Positions 18,388 to 31,200 of a stretch of DNA of 64,000 nt are shown piece after piece. Both the position numbers and the translations under genes were made by a program. The DNA comes from Halovulum dunhuangense (lineage in GTDB: Bacteria; Pseudomonadota; Alphaproteobacteria; Rhodobacterales; Rhodobacteraceae): assembly GCF_013093415.1 (NCBI RefSeq), contig NZ_JABFBC010000001.1, forward strand, positions 558,001 through 622,000, in the 5' to 3' direction. How positions within the stretch are numbered: the stretch's first letter is position 1; each line of letters opens with the position of its first letter. Under the pieces are notes generated by a model that searched no databases, was not told where the DNA came from, and saw only the letters and a list, made by a program, of their open reading frames with translations.

Positions 18388-18906
18388 TCAGGCCAGCGCG
18401 CCGAAGATCTGGTCGGCGTGGCGGTCCAGGTAGATGCGCAACCAGGGCGTGAACAGTTCGGGCGTGGCTGCGATCCGCTCGCGCAGCGCATCCAGCGTGA
18501 TCCAGGCGGTATCCATCACCTCCGACGGGTCGGGGTCGAGCGGGGGCCTGCCCTCGACCACGAAGATGCTGACCACCTCGTGCTCGGTCAGGCCGTTGCC
18601 GACGTCGGCGCGGTATTCGACCGTGTCGCGGGGCAGGGGTGTCAGCCCCTCGATCCCCAGTTCCTCGCGCAGGCGGCGCAGCGCGCAGGCGGCCATGTCC
18701 TCGCCCCAGGCGGGATGCGTGCAGCAGGCATTCGCCCAGAGTCCGGGCGTGTGGTACTTGCCCAGCGCGCGGCGCTGGATCAGCGTCTGCTCGCCATCCA
18801 TGACAAAGACCGATATCGCCGGGTGGCGCAGCCCGCGGCGGTGCACCTCCAGCTTGTCGACGGGTTCGAGCTTTCCCTCGATCCAGGCGGGGATCAGGTC
18901 CGTCAT
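18388..18906 (-). CDS. idi: Isopentenyl-diphosphate delta-isomerase type I
   Basis: Idi interconverts isopentenyl and dimethylallyl diphosphate, supplying precursors for carotenoids and the phytyl tail. The 172-residue Nudix-fold protein shows the type I signature: ANACCTHPAWGED with the catalytic cysteine, then RRLREELGI in the Nudix box. The ATG overlaps the bchP stop (ATGA), so it is the last gene of the bchG-bchP-idi unit, as in Rhodobacter clusters. Confidence 0.95.
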   Translation of the reverse strand: MTDLIPAWIEGKLEPVDKLEVHRRGLRHPAISVFVMDGEQTLIQRRALGKYHTPGLWANACCTHPAWGEDMAACALRRLREELGIEGLTPLPRDTVEYRADVGNGLTEHEVVSIFVVEGRPPLDPDPSEVMDTAWITLDALRERIAATPELFTPWLRIYLDRHADQIFGALA

Positions 18907-20087
18907 GAGGCGGGGATCAGCCGCGTCAGGTGGCCGATATTCTTCGCCATGATCCGCAGATGCGCCATCGGGCGGGCGCGGACGAGTTTCTTGTTCATGT
19001 AGGCCTCGAATGTCAGGCGCTGCACGTCGATGTCGCGGCACAAGGTCACGAAACGCTCGCGCCGATCGTCCGACCTGTACCATGTGTCCTGCATGACGCG
19101 CAGCACCCGAAACACCATCTTGTGTTCCTTCATGAAGAAGCGTCGCGCGAGTTTCAGATCCGCCGCCCGGCCCGAGGCAAGGCAGGCGCTGGCCGCCATC
19201 GCGGCGAAGCGTCCGCCGATCATGGCGTAATAGATCCCCTCGCCCGAGGAGGGGGCGACGACACCGGCAGCATCTCCCGCCAGCACCACGTCGCGCCCGT
19301 TGTCCCAGCGCTTGAGCGGCTGAAGCGGGATCGGTGCGCCCTCGCGACGGATCGTCTCGCACTCCGTCAGGCCCGACGACTCGCGCAGGGCTGCGGTCGC
19401 CTGTTTCAGATCGACGCCCTTGACGCCGGATCCCATGCCCACGCTGGCCTGTGCCCCATGCGGAAAGACCCAGCCGTAGAAATCGGGCGAGATGCGCCCG
19501 TCATAGATCACGTCGCACCGCATCGGATCATAGCCCACGGTCCCGCCCTCGGGGGCCGCGATGATCTCGTGATAGGCGATCACATAGGGGATCGTATCGC
19601 CGCCCGGCACCTCGGCGCGGGCCACGTCTGACCGGGCACCGTCGGCGCCGATGATCAGCTTCGTTGCGATCGGTTCCGCCGCCTCGGACCCGCGCGGGCG
19701 GTACCATAGCCTTGTGCCGTGTTCGTCGCGGCTGATCCGCATGAAGGTGCCGGTCAGCCTTGTCGCGCCCGCATCGGCCGCACGCTGGCGCAGGAACTCG
19801 TCGAAATGCTCGCGATCCACCATGCCCACATAGCCGTTCTCGATCGGGATATCGACCTGCTGCCCGGTCGGAGAGATCATTCGCGCGGTACTGATACGCG
19901 CCACGATCTGTTCGTCGGGAATGTCGAAATCCTTGATCAGCCGTGGCGGCACCGCACCGCCACAGGGCTTGATCCGCCCGGCCCGGTCCAGAAGGGCCAC
20001 GCGGTGCCCCGAACGGGCAAGATCCTCGGCCGCGGTGGCGCCGGCCGGACCGCCGCCCACCACGATCACATCGAAATCCATGCTCAT
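18903..20087 (-). CDS. bchP: Geranylgeranyl bacteriochlorophyll reductase BchP
   Basis: BchP reduces three double bonds of the geranylgeranyl chain to give phytyl bacteriochlorophyll a. The 394-residue flavoprotein has an N-terminal FAD motif (VIVVGGGPAGATAAEDLARSG) followed by a DRAGRIKPCGGA segment, and a second FAD contact (VLAGDAAGVVAPSSGEGI) near residue 285. The ATG at 20087 overlaps the stop of the upstream PucC-like gene, indicating coupling. Confidence 0.95.
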   Translation of the reverse strand: MSMDFDVIVVGGGPAGATAAEDLARSGHRVALLDRAGRIKPCGGAVPPRLIKDFDIPDEQIVARISTARMISPTGQQVDIPIENGYVGMVDREHFDEFLRQRAADAGATRLTGTFMRISRDEHGTRLWYRPRGSEAAEPIATKLIIGADGARSDVARAEVPGGDTIPYVIAYHEIIAAPEGGTVGYDPMRCDVIYDGRISPDFYGWVFPHGAQASVGMGSGVKGVDLKQATAALRESSGLTECETIRREGAPIPLQPLKRWDNGRDVVLAGDAAGVVAPSSGEGIYYAMIGGRFAAMAASACLASGRAADLKLARRFFMKEHKMVFRVLRVMQDTWYRSDDRRERFVTLCRDIDVQRLTFEAYMNKKLVRARPMAHLRIMAKNIGHLTRLIPAS

Positions 20088-21388
20088 TCTCCCGGCATCA
20101 GGGCCGCATCTGCGCTTGGCGCGTCGCGGACGGTTATCTTGAGGGCTAGCAGGGCGGATATCAGGAATACCCCGCCCTCGAGGATGAACACCGTGCCATA
20201 GGCGGCGGCGTCGTTGCCGATCAGCGCCCGGGCGATATCGACGGCGACGGTGCCGAGAAACGCGCCGATGCCGAAGGCGATGGCTTGCGCTGCGCCGAAG
20301 ACGCCCATGCGCAGCCCCTCCTGCGGGCGGCTTCCCTCCGAGGCGATGCCCATCATCGCAGCGATGGCGGCGACCGCGAAGGCGCCGTTCGCAAGGCCGA
20401 GGATGAAGATGTTCGCCCCCAACGGCCAGCCGGAACCGACCTGTCCGCCGAAGCCCAGCGCGATCAGCGCGACGCCCGAGGCGATGCAGCCGCCGACGAT
20501 CCAGCCCCGCGTCGGCACTGGAAGGATGCGCCGCGCCCAGGTGGCGGAGGCAAGGACCAGGATCATGCCAAGAAGGGCGCCCTGATGCAGCTTGGAACCC
20601 AGGGCCGTGCTTTCCCCCGGCGTCATCCCGAAGACATGGCCGGCAAAGGGTTCCAGGATCAGATCCTGCGCATTGTAGGCGAACATGGCCGCGAAGACGA
20701 AGATCGCGAAGCGGCGGGCGCGGCTGTCGGCCCAGATTTCGGCCAGCGCCTCGGAAAAGCTGCCGCCACGCGCCTGTTGGGCTGCTGGCGGGGCACCGCG
20801 CTCGATCCCGACGATGCCCAGAAGCGCGAGGGTGACGGCGACCGCGCAGACGATGCCGGTGATGGCAAGCAACCGCTCCGGGCTGTACGGGTCGAGCTTC
20901 AGCCCCACAGTCGCCCCGGTCAGGGCCAGTCCCGCGATCATCATGATCCACACCGCGGACCCGGCGGCGGCCTTGCGCTCGGGGGCTACCCGCGCGGCCA
21001 GAAGCGCCAGCAGGTTCGTGCCGGCGGCGCCGATGCCCACGCCGATCGCCAGGAAGGCAGGCACGGCCGCGGCGATGCCCAGTGCCGCATGCGACGCCAT
21101 CAGCCAGACCGACAGCGTGGCCCCCATCCCGCCCATCGCCAGAACCACGACGCCGCCCACGATCCACGGCGTACGGCGGCGCCCCAGGTCGGCGCCATGG
21201 CCGAAATGCGGGCGCAGGAACTGCGTGGCGTAGTAGATCGCGAACAGGAGTCCCGCCAGCGTCGCGGGAAAGGCAAGCTCGACCACCATCACCCGGTTGA
21301 GCGTGGTGGTCGTCAGCACCAGGACCGCCCCAAGCGCCATCTGCACAAGGCCGAGACGCAGGATCTGGAACCAGCTCAGGTAGTTCAT
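20084..21388 (-). CDS. PucC/Bch2-type major facilitator in the bchG-bchP operon
   Basis: This 434-residue protein has about twelve predicted membrane helices and belongs to the PucC/LhaA (BCD) family, proposed to deliver bacteriochlorophyll to antenna complexes. The family block LNRVMVVELAFPA lies near residue 30. Its place between bchG and bchP matches the ORF often called bch2 or orf428 in Rhodobacter. It overlaps bchG and bchP by ATGA at both ends. A paralogue, lhaA, lies at 33536. Which antenna it serves cannot be read from sequence. Confidence 0.87.
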   Translation of the reverse strand: MNYLSWFQILRLGLVQMALGAVLVLTTTTLNRVMVVELAFPATLAGLLFAIYYATQFLRPHFGHGADLGRRRTPWIVGGVVVLAMGGMGATLSVWLMASHAALGIAAAVPAFLAIGVGIGAAGTNLLALLAARVAPERKAAAGSAVWIMMIAGLALTGATVGLKLDPYSPERLLAITGIVCAVAVTLALLGIVGIERGAPPAAQQARGGSFSEALAEIWADSRARRFAIFVFAAMFAYNAQDLILEPFAGHVFGMTPGESTALGSKLHQGALLGMILVLASATWARRILPVPTRGWIVGGCIASGVALIALGFGGQVGSGWPLGANIFILGLANGAFAVAAIAAMMGIASEGSRPQEGLRMGVFGAAQAIAFGIGAFLGTVAVDIARALIGNDAAAYGTVFILEGGVFLISALLALKITVRDAPSADAALMPGE

Positions 21389-22284
21389 GCCATGCCCCCC
21401 AGCGCAAAGGCCGCGACCAGCATGCCCAGGACATAGAGCATCACGCCGGTTGCGTTGTACCAGGGCGCCAGCCCCTTCGGATCGCGCAGCAGACGCGCCA
21501 TCGCCGCGCCCTGCGCCAGCAGCAGCGCGGTCACGATCGCCGCGTGTATCGGGCGGTCCCAGGCGAACAGCAGGCCGATCACCATGACCTGTGGCACCGC
21601 CATCACCCAGCAGGCGACACGCGCGGCGCGTTCGGGGCCCAGCGTGACGGGCAGCGATCGCAGGCCGGTGCGGGCGTCACCCTCCAGCGCCTTGAAATCG
21701 TTGAGCGTCATGATCCCATGCGCCCCAAGCGCGTAAAGCGCCGCTATCGCCACCACCTCCCAGCGGGGGGCGCCTGCGGCCATGACGGCGGCGCCGGTGA
21801 ACCAGGGCAGCCCTTCGTAGCAGAGCCCGACGACGCCTGGCCCCCACCAGCCCGACCGCTTCAGCCGCACCGGTTCGGCGGAATAGGCCCAGGCGCAGGC
21901 AACGGCGACCAGTGTCGCGCCGAAACCCCAGGGGCCCAGCGGTATGGCGATGAACAGGGCGAGCAGGCTCATGGAAAGCGCGATCCACAGGCCCCAGCGG
22001 CCGGGCATGCGGCCCGAGGGGATCGGGCGGTCGGGCTCGTTGATGGCGTCCACATGGCGGTCGCACCAGTCGTTGGCGGCCTGGCTCATGCCGCAGACAA
22101 CGGGACCCGCCAGCACCACGCCCAGGGCGACAATCCCCCAGCGGTCCGCAAGCGGCTGCCCCGAGGCGACGACCCCGCACATGTAGGCCCACATCGGCGG
22201 GAACCACGTCACCGGCTTGAGCAGTTCGAGAACCACCCGCGGATGCGGTCTTGCGCCGAGTCGTATTTCTGAACTGACACTCAT
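21385..22284 (-). CDS. bchG: Bacteriochlorophyll synthase BchG
   Basis: BchG esterifies bacteriochlorophyllide a with geranylgeranyl diphosphate at the membrane. The 299-residue UbiA-type prenyltransferase has the first Asp-rich motif (NDWCDRHVDAINEPDRP) near residues 71-87, a second one (NDFKALEGD) near residue 197, and about eight membrane helices. The ATG at 22284 matches known BchG N-termini, but I see no good ribosome binding site. A PpsR box begins two bases upstream, so the mRNA leader from a local promoter would be very short unless transcription comes through ppsR. Confidence 0.95.
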   Translation of the reverse strand: MSVSSEIRLGARPHPRVVLELLKPVTWFPPMWAYMCGVVASGQPLADRWGIVALGVVLAGPVVCGMSQAANDWCDRHVDAINEPDRPIPSGRMPGRWGLWIALSMSLLALFIAIPLGPWGFGATLVAVACAWAYSAEPVRLKRSGWWGPGVVGLCYEGLPWFTGAAVMAAGAPRWEVVAIAALYALGAHGIMTLNDFKALEGDARTGLRSLPVTLGPERAARVACWVMAVPQVMVIGLLFAWDRPIHAAIVTALLLAQGAAMARLLRDPKGLAPWYNATGVMLYVLGMLVAAFALGGMA

Positions 22285-22290
22285 GTGTCA
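22275..22290. repeat. Perfect palindrome over the bchG start codon
   Basis: TGACAC-TCAT-GTGTCA is a perfect six-base inverted repeat; the bchG ATG (reverse complement of the central CAT) is in the spacer. It interlocks with the PpsR box at 22286-22303. Confidence 0.6.
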
Positions 22291-22303
22291 ATTAAACACG
22301 ACA
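22286..22303. promoter_or_regulatory. PpsR/CrtJ box immediately upstream of bchG
   Basis: A perfect TGT-N12-ACA palindrome (TGT 22286-22288, ACA 22301-22303) lies between ppsR and bchG, ending one base from the bchG start codon on the - strand. PpsR bound here could block initiation or act as a roadblock to read-through from ppsR. Confidence 0.75.
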
Positions 22304-22341
22304 CTTGCCGTCTTGGGAAGTGCGGCGTTGCGCGCCCGGCC

Positions 22342-23760
22342 CTAATCTTCCTGATCGATCAGCCCGAAGCGGCGCAGCTTGACGTAAAGGCTCTGTCGCG
22401 ACAGGCCGAGCATCTCGGCGGCGGCGGCGCGGTTGTTGTTGGTCAGCCGGATCGCCGTCTCGATGCACAGTTTCTCGACCACGTCGGTGGTGGAGCGGAC
22501 GAGTTCCTTGAGCGGGGTCGAGCCGACCAGTTCGATCACATGCTCCACCGCTTCTGTCGAGACGGCGGATCCCGCGTGGCGCGAGGCCTCGAGCCGCGTC
22601 ACGTCGCGGATCAGAAAGGCGAATCCGGGGGGCTGCTGGTCGGGCAGATAGGTGGTCGAGATCTCGACCGGCACCTGCGCGCCGAATTCGGTGCGGATCG
22701 TCGTGCCATAGACCGAAAGCCGCCCCGTGCGTTCCGCATTGGCGGTCATCACGTCCAGGTCGACGCTGGGCCGCCCCAGGAAATTCCCGAGGCTCACGCC
22801 CCGCAGACGTTCGGGCACCGCGACATTGGCCAGCGACTGAAAGGCGGCGTTGCTGCGCAGGATCGCGCCTTCCTTGTCGGTGAAGACGATGGCATCGCCC
22901 GAGCGCTGGTAGAAATCGACCATGGCGCCCGCAAAGGGCTGGGGCGTGTCCGAGGCGGATTCGCTTGCACGCAGGCGGCACAGGATCAGCGTGTCCGATA
23001 CCGACCGGAACAGAAGCCCGTCCAGCCAGATCTGCCGGCCATCCGCCTTCAGCGTGACCGAGGTGGATTTCTGCCCGCCCTTGCTGCGCACCGCATCCAG
23101 CAACTGCTCCAGCGCGGGTTGCGAGGCGGCGGTGATCTTGTTGCTCAGGCTCCGGTTCACCAGGTCCGGCGGCTCGCGGTCCAGAAGCCTTCCGGCGGCG
23201 CTGTTGGCATCCACGATCCGGCCGCTGTCGGCCGACAGGATCACAAGCGCGTCGGTCCCGGTCTCGAACAGGACACGGTAGCGGCTTTCCACCTGGCGGA
23301 TCCGCTCGTAATCCTGCTCGATGGTCAGCTGCGCCTGGACCAGCTGCTGTTGCAGCAGTGCCAGATCGCGCTTGTCCCGTCCCAGAAGCAGGTAGCCGCC
23401 ATCATTGGCGCGTTGGGCGGCATAGCTGACCGCAAGATTGCTGTCGGCCAGGAAGCTGTGGTTCACCTGCCGCCAGCGCACCGGCTTGTCGGTCGTCGCC
23501 GCGTCGATCAGGGCGTGGAACTTCGGAATGCTTTCAGGGGTGAGAGACGCCTCGAACAAGGTGCCCCGCAGGTCCCTCATTTCGCCCGCGGCGAACGCTT
23601 CGGCGCCAAGATGGACATGCGTGATATGCAGGTCCGCGCTGAGGACTACCACGAAGTCGCTGGAGGCCGCGACCATCGCGAGGATCGCCTCCGCGTCAAC
23701 GGCCAGCATCCCTTCGGACGAAGGTTGGTGGAATCCCGACTTGTTCACAACATGTTCCAT
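22342..23760 (-). CDS. ppsR: Photosystem transcriptional repressor PpsR/CrtJ
   Basis: PpsR represses crt, bch, hem and puc genes under oxygen, binding TGT-N12-ACA. The 472-residue protein has PAS-like regions (about 25-130, 155-265 and 275-395, the middle one preceded by a Gln-rich coiled linker at 132-150) and a C-terminal FIS-type helix-turn-helix (NNNRAAAAEMLGLSRQSLYVKL). Both redox-relevant cysteines are present: Cys261, matching Cys251, and Cys432, forty residues from the end, matching Cys424 of Rhodobacter sphaeroides PpsR. It follows ppaA on the same strand. A perfect PpsR box lies 38 bases upstream, suggesting autoregulation. Confidence 0.96.
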   Translation of the reverse strand: MEHVVNKSGFHQPSSEGMLAVDAEAILAMVAASSDFVVVLSADLHITHVHLGAEAFAAGEMRDLRGTLFEASLTPESIPKFHALIDAATTDKPVRWRQVNHSFLADSNLAVSYAAQRANDGGYLLLGRDKRDLALLQQQLVQAQLTIEQDYERIRQVESRYRVLFETGTDALVILSADSGRIVDANSAAGRLLDREPPDLVNRSLSNKITAASQPALEQLLDAVRSKGGQKSTSVTLKADGRQIWLDGLLFRSVSDTLILCRLRASESASDTPQPFAGAMVDFYQRSGDAIVFTDKEGAILRSNAAFQSLANVAVPERLRGVSLGNFLGRPSVDLDVMTANAERTGRLSVYGTTIRTEFGAQVPVEISTTYLPDQQPPGFAFLIRDVTRLEASRHAGSAVSTEAVEHVIELVGSTPLKELVRSTTDVVEKLCIETAIRLTNNNRAAAAEMLGLSRQSLYVKLRRFGLIDQED

Positions 23761-23797
23761 TCTGGCGCGCAGCGGATGTGTAAACCCTGATGAACCT

Positions 23798-23815
23798 TGT
23801 CCATATATCTAGACA
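23798..23815. promoter_or_regulatory. PpsR/CrtJ box upstream of ppsR
   Basis: A perfect TGT-N12-ACA palindrome (TGT 23798-23800, ACA 23813-23815) overlaps the ppaA stop codon and lies 38 bases before the ppsR start. A weaker TGT-N12-ACC is at 23779-23796. The position suits feedback control of ppsR. Confidence 0.65.
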
Positions 23816-24582
23816 GGCACAAGTGCAAAGCGCTCTAGCAATATCGGCAGCGGGGCGCTTTGCCGCCCCAGCACGATGTCGGCACCAAGGCGCTGCGCCA
23901 TCTGTTCCGGGTCGTCATGGCCCAGCCAGCCGCCCACGACCACGCTGGCATGGTCCTGCATCCGGCGGCACAGCTTTATGGCATGGATCAGCGCCGGAAT
24001 GCGCGCCCAGGTGCAGGCGCTGAAGCCGACAAGATCGAATCTCTGCGCATGAAGCGCCGCGGCCAGTGATGCCTCGTCCCCGCTCAGATCGAGTCGCACC
24101 AGCCATCCGGCGCGGCGCATCTCCTGTGCGGTCAGCATCAGACCGAGCGTATGATCCTCGCCCGGGGCGCGGGCCATCAGGATTCTCGGAAGAGCCGGGC
24201 CGCTCGCGACTCGCGCAGGCGGCGGTGACATCATCTCGCGCGCGATCCGGGTCAGGTTGCCCATGGCATGGGTGACCTGCGCAAAGCTGAGCGTGTCTTC
24301 CTCCCAGGCGCGGCCCAGCACTTCCGCCGCCCCGGCGATATATCCATTCAGCAAACGCTGCTCGGTCACACCGTGATCCATCAGAAGTTCCGCATAGCGC
24401 CGCGCGCCATCGGACGTGTCGCGCAAGGTTTCTGCCGCGAAATGCTGCGATATGAGCGATGAGACTTGCGGCGACGACGTGTCCGAGACCCGCGCCAGCG
24501 CCTGGCCGGCCAGAAGCTCAGGAAGAGAAAAGGTGGCAGCGTCAGTTCTCGATCGTTTCGCTATGATTTCTAGCAACGACAT
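23809..24582 (-). CDS. ppaA: Cobalamin-binding antirepressor PpaA/AerR
   Basis: PpaA/AerR binds vitamin B12 and modulates PpsR/CrtJ in response to light and oxygen. The protein has an N-terminal helical region (GRAWEEDTLSFAQVTHAMGNL) and a C-terminal B12-binding fold with EDHTLGLML and VVVGGWLG. The ATG at 24582 (AAGGGG upstream) gives 257 residues and puts the cobalamin-ligand histidine at 144, next to the reported His145 of AerR. An in-frame ATG at 24654 would add 24 residues, so a long isoform is possible. The gene precedes ppsR on the same strand, and PpsR boxes lie upstream. Confidence 0.92.
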   Translation of the reverse strand: MSLLEIIAKRSRTDAATFSLPELLAGQALARVSDTSSPQVSSLISQHFAAETLRDTSDGARRYAELLMDHGVTEQRLLNGYIAGAAEVLGRAWEEDTLSFAQVTHAMGNLTRIAREMMSPPPARVASGPALPRILMARAPGEDHTLGLMLTAQEMRRAGWLVRLDLSGDEASLAAALHAQRFDLVGFSACTWARIPALIHAIKLCRRMQDHASVVVGGWLGHDDPEQMAQRLGADIVLGRQSAPLPILLERFALVPV

Positions 24583-24675
24583 TTCGCCGGACCCCTTGGT
24601 TCGGGCGGACGGGCAGCGCATCATGTTTGGCGCACGGTCCATCGGCGTCTGCAAAAGATCATGTGCGCCGCATCA

Positions 24676-24693
24676 TGTCAAGCAGATATGACA
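24676..24693. promoter_or_regulatory. PpsR/CrtJ box upstream of ppaA
   Basis: A perfect TGT-N12-ACA palindrome (TGT 24676-24678, ACA 24691-24693) lies on the ppaA side of the divergent ppaA/bchF region, 22 bases from the upstream alternative ppaA ATG. It could act with the box 90 bases away at 24784 through looping. Confidence 0.75.
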
Positions 24694-24783
24694 TGCCTGA
24701 TCGGTCGACCGTCTGGACAGGCCGGCGCGGCCCGGTTTTCCGGGGAAACCCTTGGAATCGGCCGGACTGTCAATCTGCACATA

Positions 24784-24801
24784 TGTAAGTTTAAGTTGAC
24801 A
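24784..24801. promoter_or_regulatory. PpsR/CrtJ box at the bchF promoter
   Basis: A perfect TGT-N12-ACA palindrome (TGT 24784-24786, ACA 24799-24801) overlaps a TTGACA hexamer (24796-24801). That hexamer could be the -35 element of bchF, with a weak TACCCT at 24818-24823 sixteen bases further on. Confidence 0.78.
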
Positions 24802-24892
24802 ATGTACCTGCCTGGCTTACCCTGATCCAGGCACGGTCCCGAATAAAGCGTCACTTGGCGCGGGGGCTGTGGCTTAAAAGGATGCGTCAACA

Positions 24893-28200
<3,308 letters not shown>

Positions 28201-28211
<11 letters not shown>

Positions 28212-31200
28212 CGGATCCCATTTCCGCGCCCAACGCCCGCTCAACGTGGTCATCGTGACCCTCGACAGCCATCTCGCGGGCCCGGCCGAGCGGGCAGAGG
28301 CACAGCTTGCGCGCAGCATTCCGGGCCTGTCGCTCAGCGTGCACGCCGCCGCCGAATGGGCCGAGAACCCGGCCGCGCTCGATGCCGCCCTGGAGGCGAT
28401 AGCGACCGGCGACATCATCCTCGTGACGCTGATCTTCCTGGACGAACATATCCAGGCGATCCTTCCGGCCCTGACCGCCCGCCGCGATCATTGCGACGCC
28501 ATGATCGGCTGCATCTCGGGCGCGGACATCGTTCGCCTGACCCGCCTCGGCGGCCTCGACATGAGTCAGCCCGCCTCGGGTGCCATGGCGCTGCTGAAGA
28601 AGCTGCGTGGCAGCCGCAAGCCATCGGGCGAGTCGGGCGCCAAGCAGATGAAGATGCTGCGCCGTCTGCCGCGCATCCTGCGCTTCATCCCCGGCAAGGC
28701 GCAGGACCTGCGCGGTTATTTCCTGACCATGCAGTACTGGCTGGGTGGCTCCGACGAGAACATCGTCGCGATGGTCGGCTATCTTGTCAGCCGCTACGCC
28801 ACGGGGAAATCCGCCGATGCCGCGCGCGGGCTGAAGGTCGCCGCGCCGGTCGAGTATCCCGACACCGGGGTCTATCACCCGCGCATGGACGGGCGTATCG
28901 GTACCGATCCCGCCCGCCTGCCGAAGCCGGCGGTCGAGCCCAGCGCCACCGTCGGGCTTCTGCTGCTGCGCTCCTATGTGCTGGCCGGCGATACCGCGCA
29001 TTACGACGCTGTCATCGAGGGACTCGAGGCGCGCGGCCTTGCCGTCATTCCCGCCTTTGCAGCCGGTCTGGACGGCCGCCCCGCGATGGACGACTACTTT
29101 GCCGCGCCCACCGGGGCAAAGGTGGATGCGCTTCTGTCGCTCACCGGGTTCAGCCTGGTTGGCGGCCCTGCGTATAACGACAGCACCGCCGCCGAAGCGG
29201 CGCTCGCGCGGCTCGACGTGCCCTATGTCGCGGCCCACGCCCTCGAGTTCCAGACGCTCGGCCAGTGGCAGGCCAGTGCCGGCGGACTCGGCCCGGTCGA
29301 GACGACGATGCTGGTCGCGCTGCCGGAAATCGACGGCGCCACCAATCCGCAGGTCTTCGGCGGCCGGCTTGGCCTGGATGGCTGCGAGGGGTGCGACCGC
29401 CGCTGCCGCCCGGGTGCCGAGGCGCGCGCCATGTCGCCCTGCCATGAACGTATCGGCGCCCTGTCGGCGCGCGTCGCGAAACTCGCCGCGCTGCGCCGTT
29501 CGCGGCCCGCCGCCCGCAAGGTGGCCGTGGTGCTCTACGGCTTTCCGCCCAATGCGGGCGCGGTCGGCACCGCCGCCTATCTCTCGGTATTCGAAAGCCT
29601 CTACAACACGCTGCACGCCATGGCGGCAGAGGGATACGACCTTGAGCCGCCCGCCAGCGTGGACGCGCTGCGCGAGACCGTGCTCAAGGGCAATGCCGCC
29701 ACCCACGGACAGGAGGCGAATGTCCTCCACCGCATCCCCGCAGACGACCTGGTGGCGCGCGAGCCCCACCTGCGGGAGATCGAGGCCCAGTGGGGCCCCG
29801 CCCCGGGCCGCGCCCAGTCCGACGGCAGCGGCGTCTTCGTCCTTGGCGCGCGCTTCGGCAAGGTCATGGTCGGCATCCAGCCCGCCTTCGGCTACGAGGG
29901 CGACCCGATGCGCCTTCTGTTCGAGCGCGGCTTCGCCCCGACCCATGCGTTTTCCGCCTTCTACCGCTACCTGCGCGAGGATTTCGGCGCCGATGTCGTG
30001 CTGCATTTCGGCATGCACGGCGCGCTGGAATTCATGCCCGGAAAGCAGGTCGGCCTGGGCTCGGCCTGCTGGCCCGACCGCCTGATCGGCGATCTGCCCA
30101 ACGTCTATCTCTATGCCGCCAACAACCCCTCCGAGGCCTCGCTCGCCAAGCGGCGTTCCGGCGCCATCGTGGTCAGCCACCTGACCCCGCCGCTGGGCCA
30201 GGCCGGGCTCTACAAGGGACTCGTGGAACTCAAGGCCAGTCTCGATCACTGGCGCCGTGCGGCCCCCGACGCGCCCGAGCGCGGCGATCTGGCCGACATC
30301 ATCCGCGCCCAGGCGCAGGCGCTCGACCTGGTCGGTCCCGACCGCGACTGGATCAATGCCGAGCTTGAGATCGGGCAGCTCTGGACCCGCATCCTCGACA
30401 CCGAACAGGCGCTGATCCCGCAGGGGCTGCACGTCGTGGGGGGCGTGCCCGATCCGCGCGAACTGGCCGGCATGCTGGCCGCCATGGCCGCGACCGAAGG
30501 CGCCGATCCCGCGGTGATCGAACGCGCCGCGACGCTTCTGCCCATCGACCACGAAACCCCCGCGCTGCTGCGCGCCCTTTCGGGCCGCTACATCCGCCCG
30601 GTGCCGGGCGGCGATCTTCTGCGCTCGCCCGAGATCCTGCCGACGGGCCGGAACCTCCACGCCTTCGACCCGTTCCGCATGCCGACCGCCTTTGCCGTGC
30701 AGGACGGCCGCAAGCAGGCCGAGCGGCTGCTCGCAGCCCATGCGGCCACCGGCGGGATACCGCGCAGCGTGGCGATGGTCCTGTGGGGGTCGGACAACAT
30801 CAAGTCGGATGGCGGGCCGATCGCCCAGGCGCTGGCGCTGATGGGCGCGGTGCCCCGCTTCGACAGCTACGGCCGGCTCTGCGGCGCGGTCCTTATCCCT
30901 CTGGCCGAGCTGGGCCGGCCGCGGATCGATGTGGTGATGACACTTTCGGGGATCTTCCGCGACCTGCTGCCCCTGCAGACCCGCCTCCTGGCCGAGGCTG
31001 CCTGGCGCGCCGCCACCGCGGACGAGCCGCTGAGCCAGAACTTCGTGCGTGCCCACAGCCTGCAATATGCCGAGAAGATGGGCGTCGATCTGGAAGTCGC
31101 GGCGCTTCGCGTCTTCTCCAATGCCGAGGGCGCCTATGGGGCCAACGTCAACCAGCTGATCGACAGCGGGGCCTGGACCAGCGAAGAGGAACTCGCCGAC

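Noticed and set aside
23779-23796. PpsR box closer to ppsR
   Set aside because: It ends in ACC rather than ACA; the perfect box at 23798 is a better candidate.
24768-24785. Third PpsR box between ppaA and bchF
   Set aside because: TGT-N12-ATG lacks the ACA half and overlaps the perfect box at 24784.
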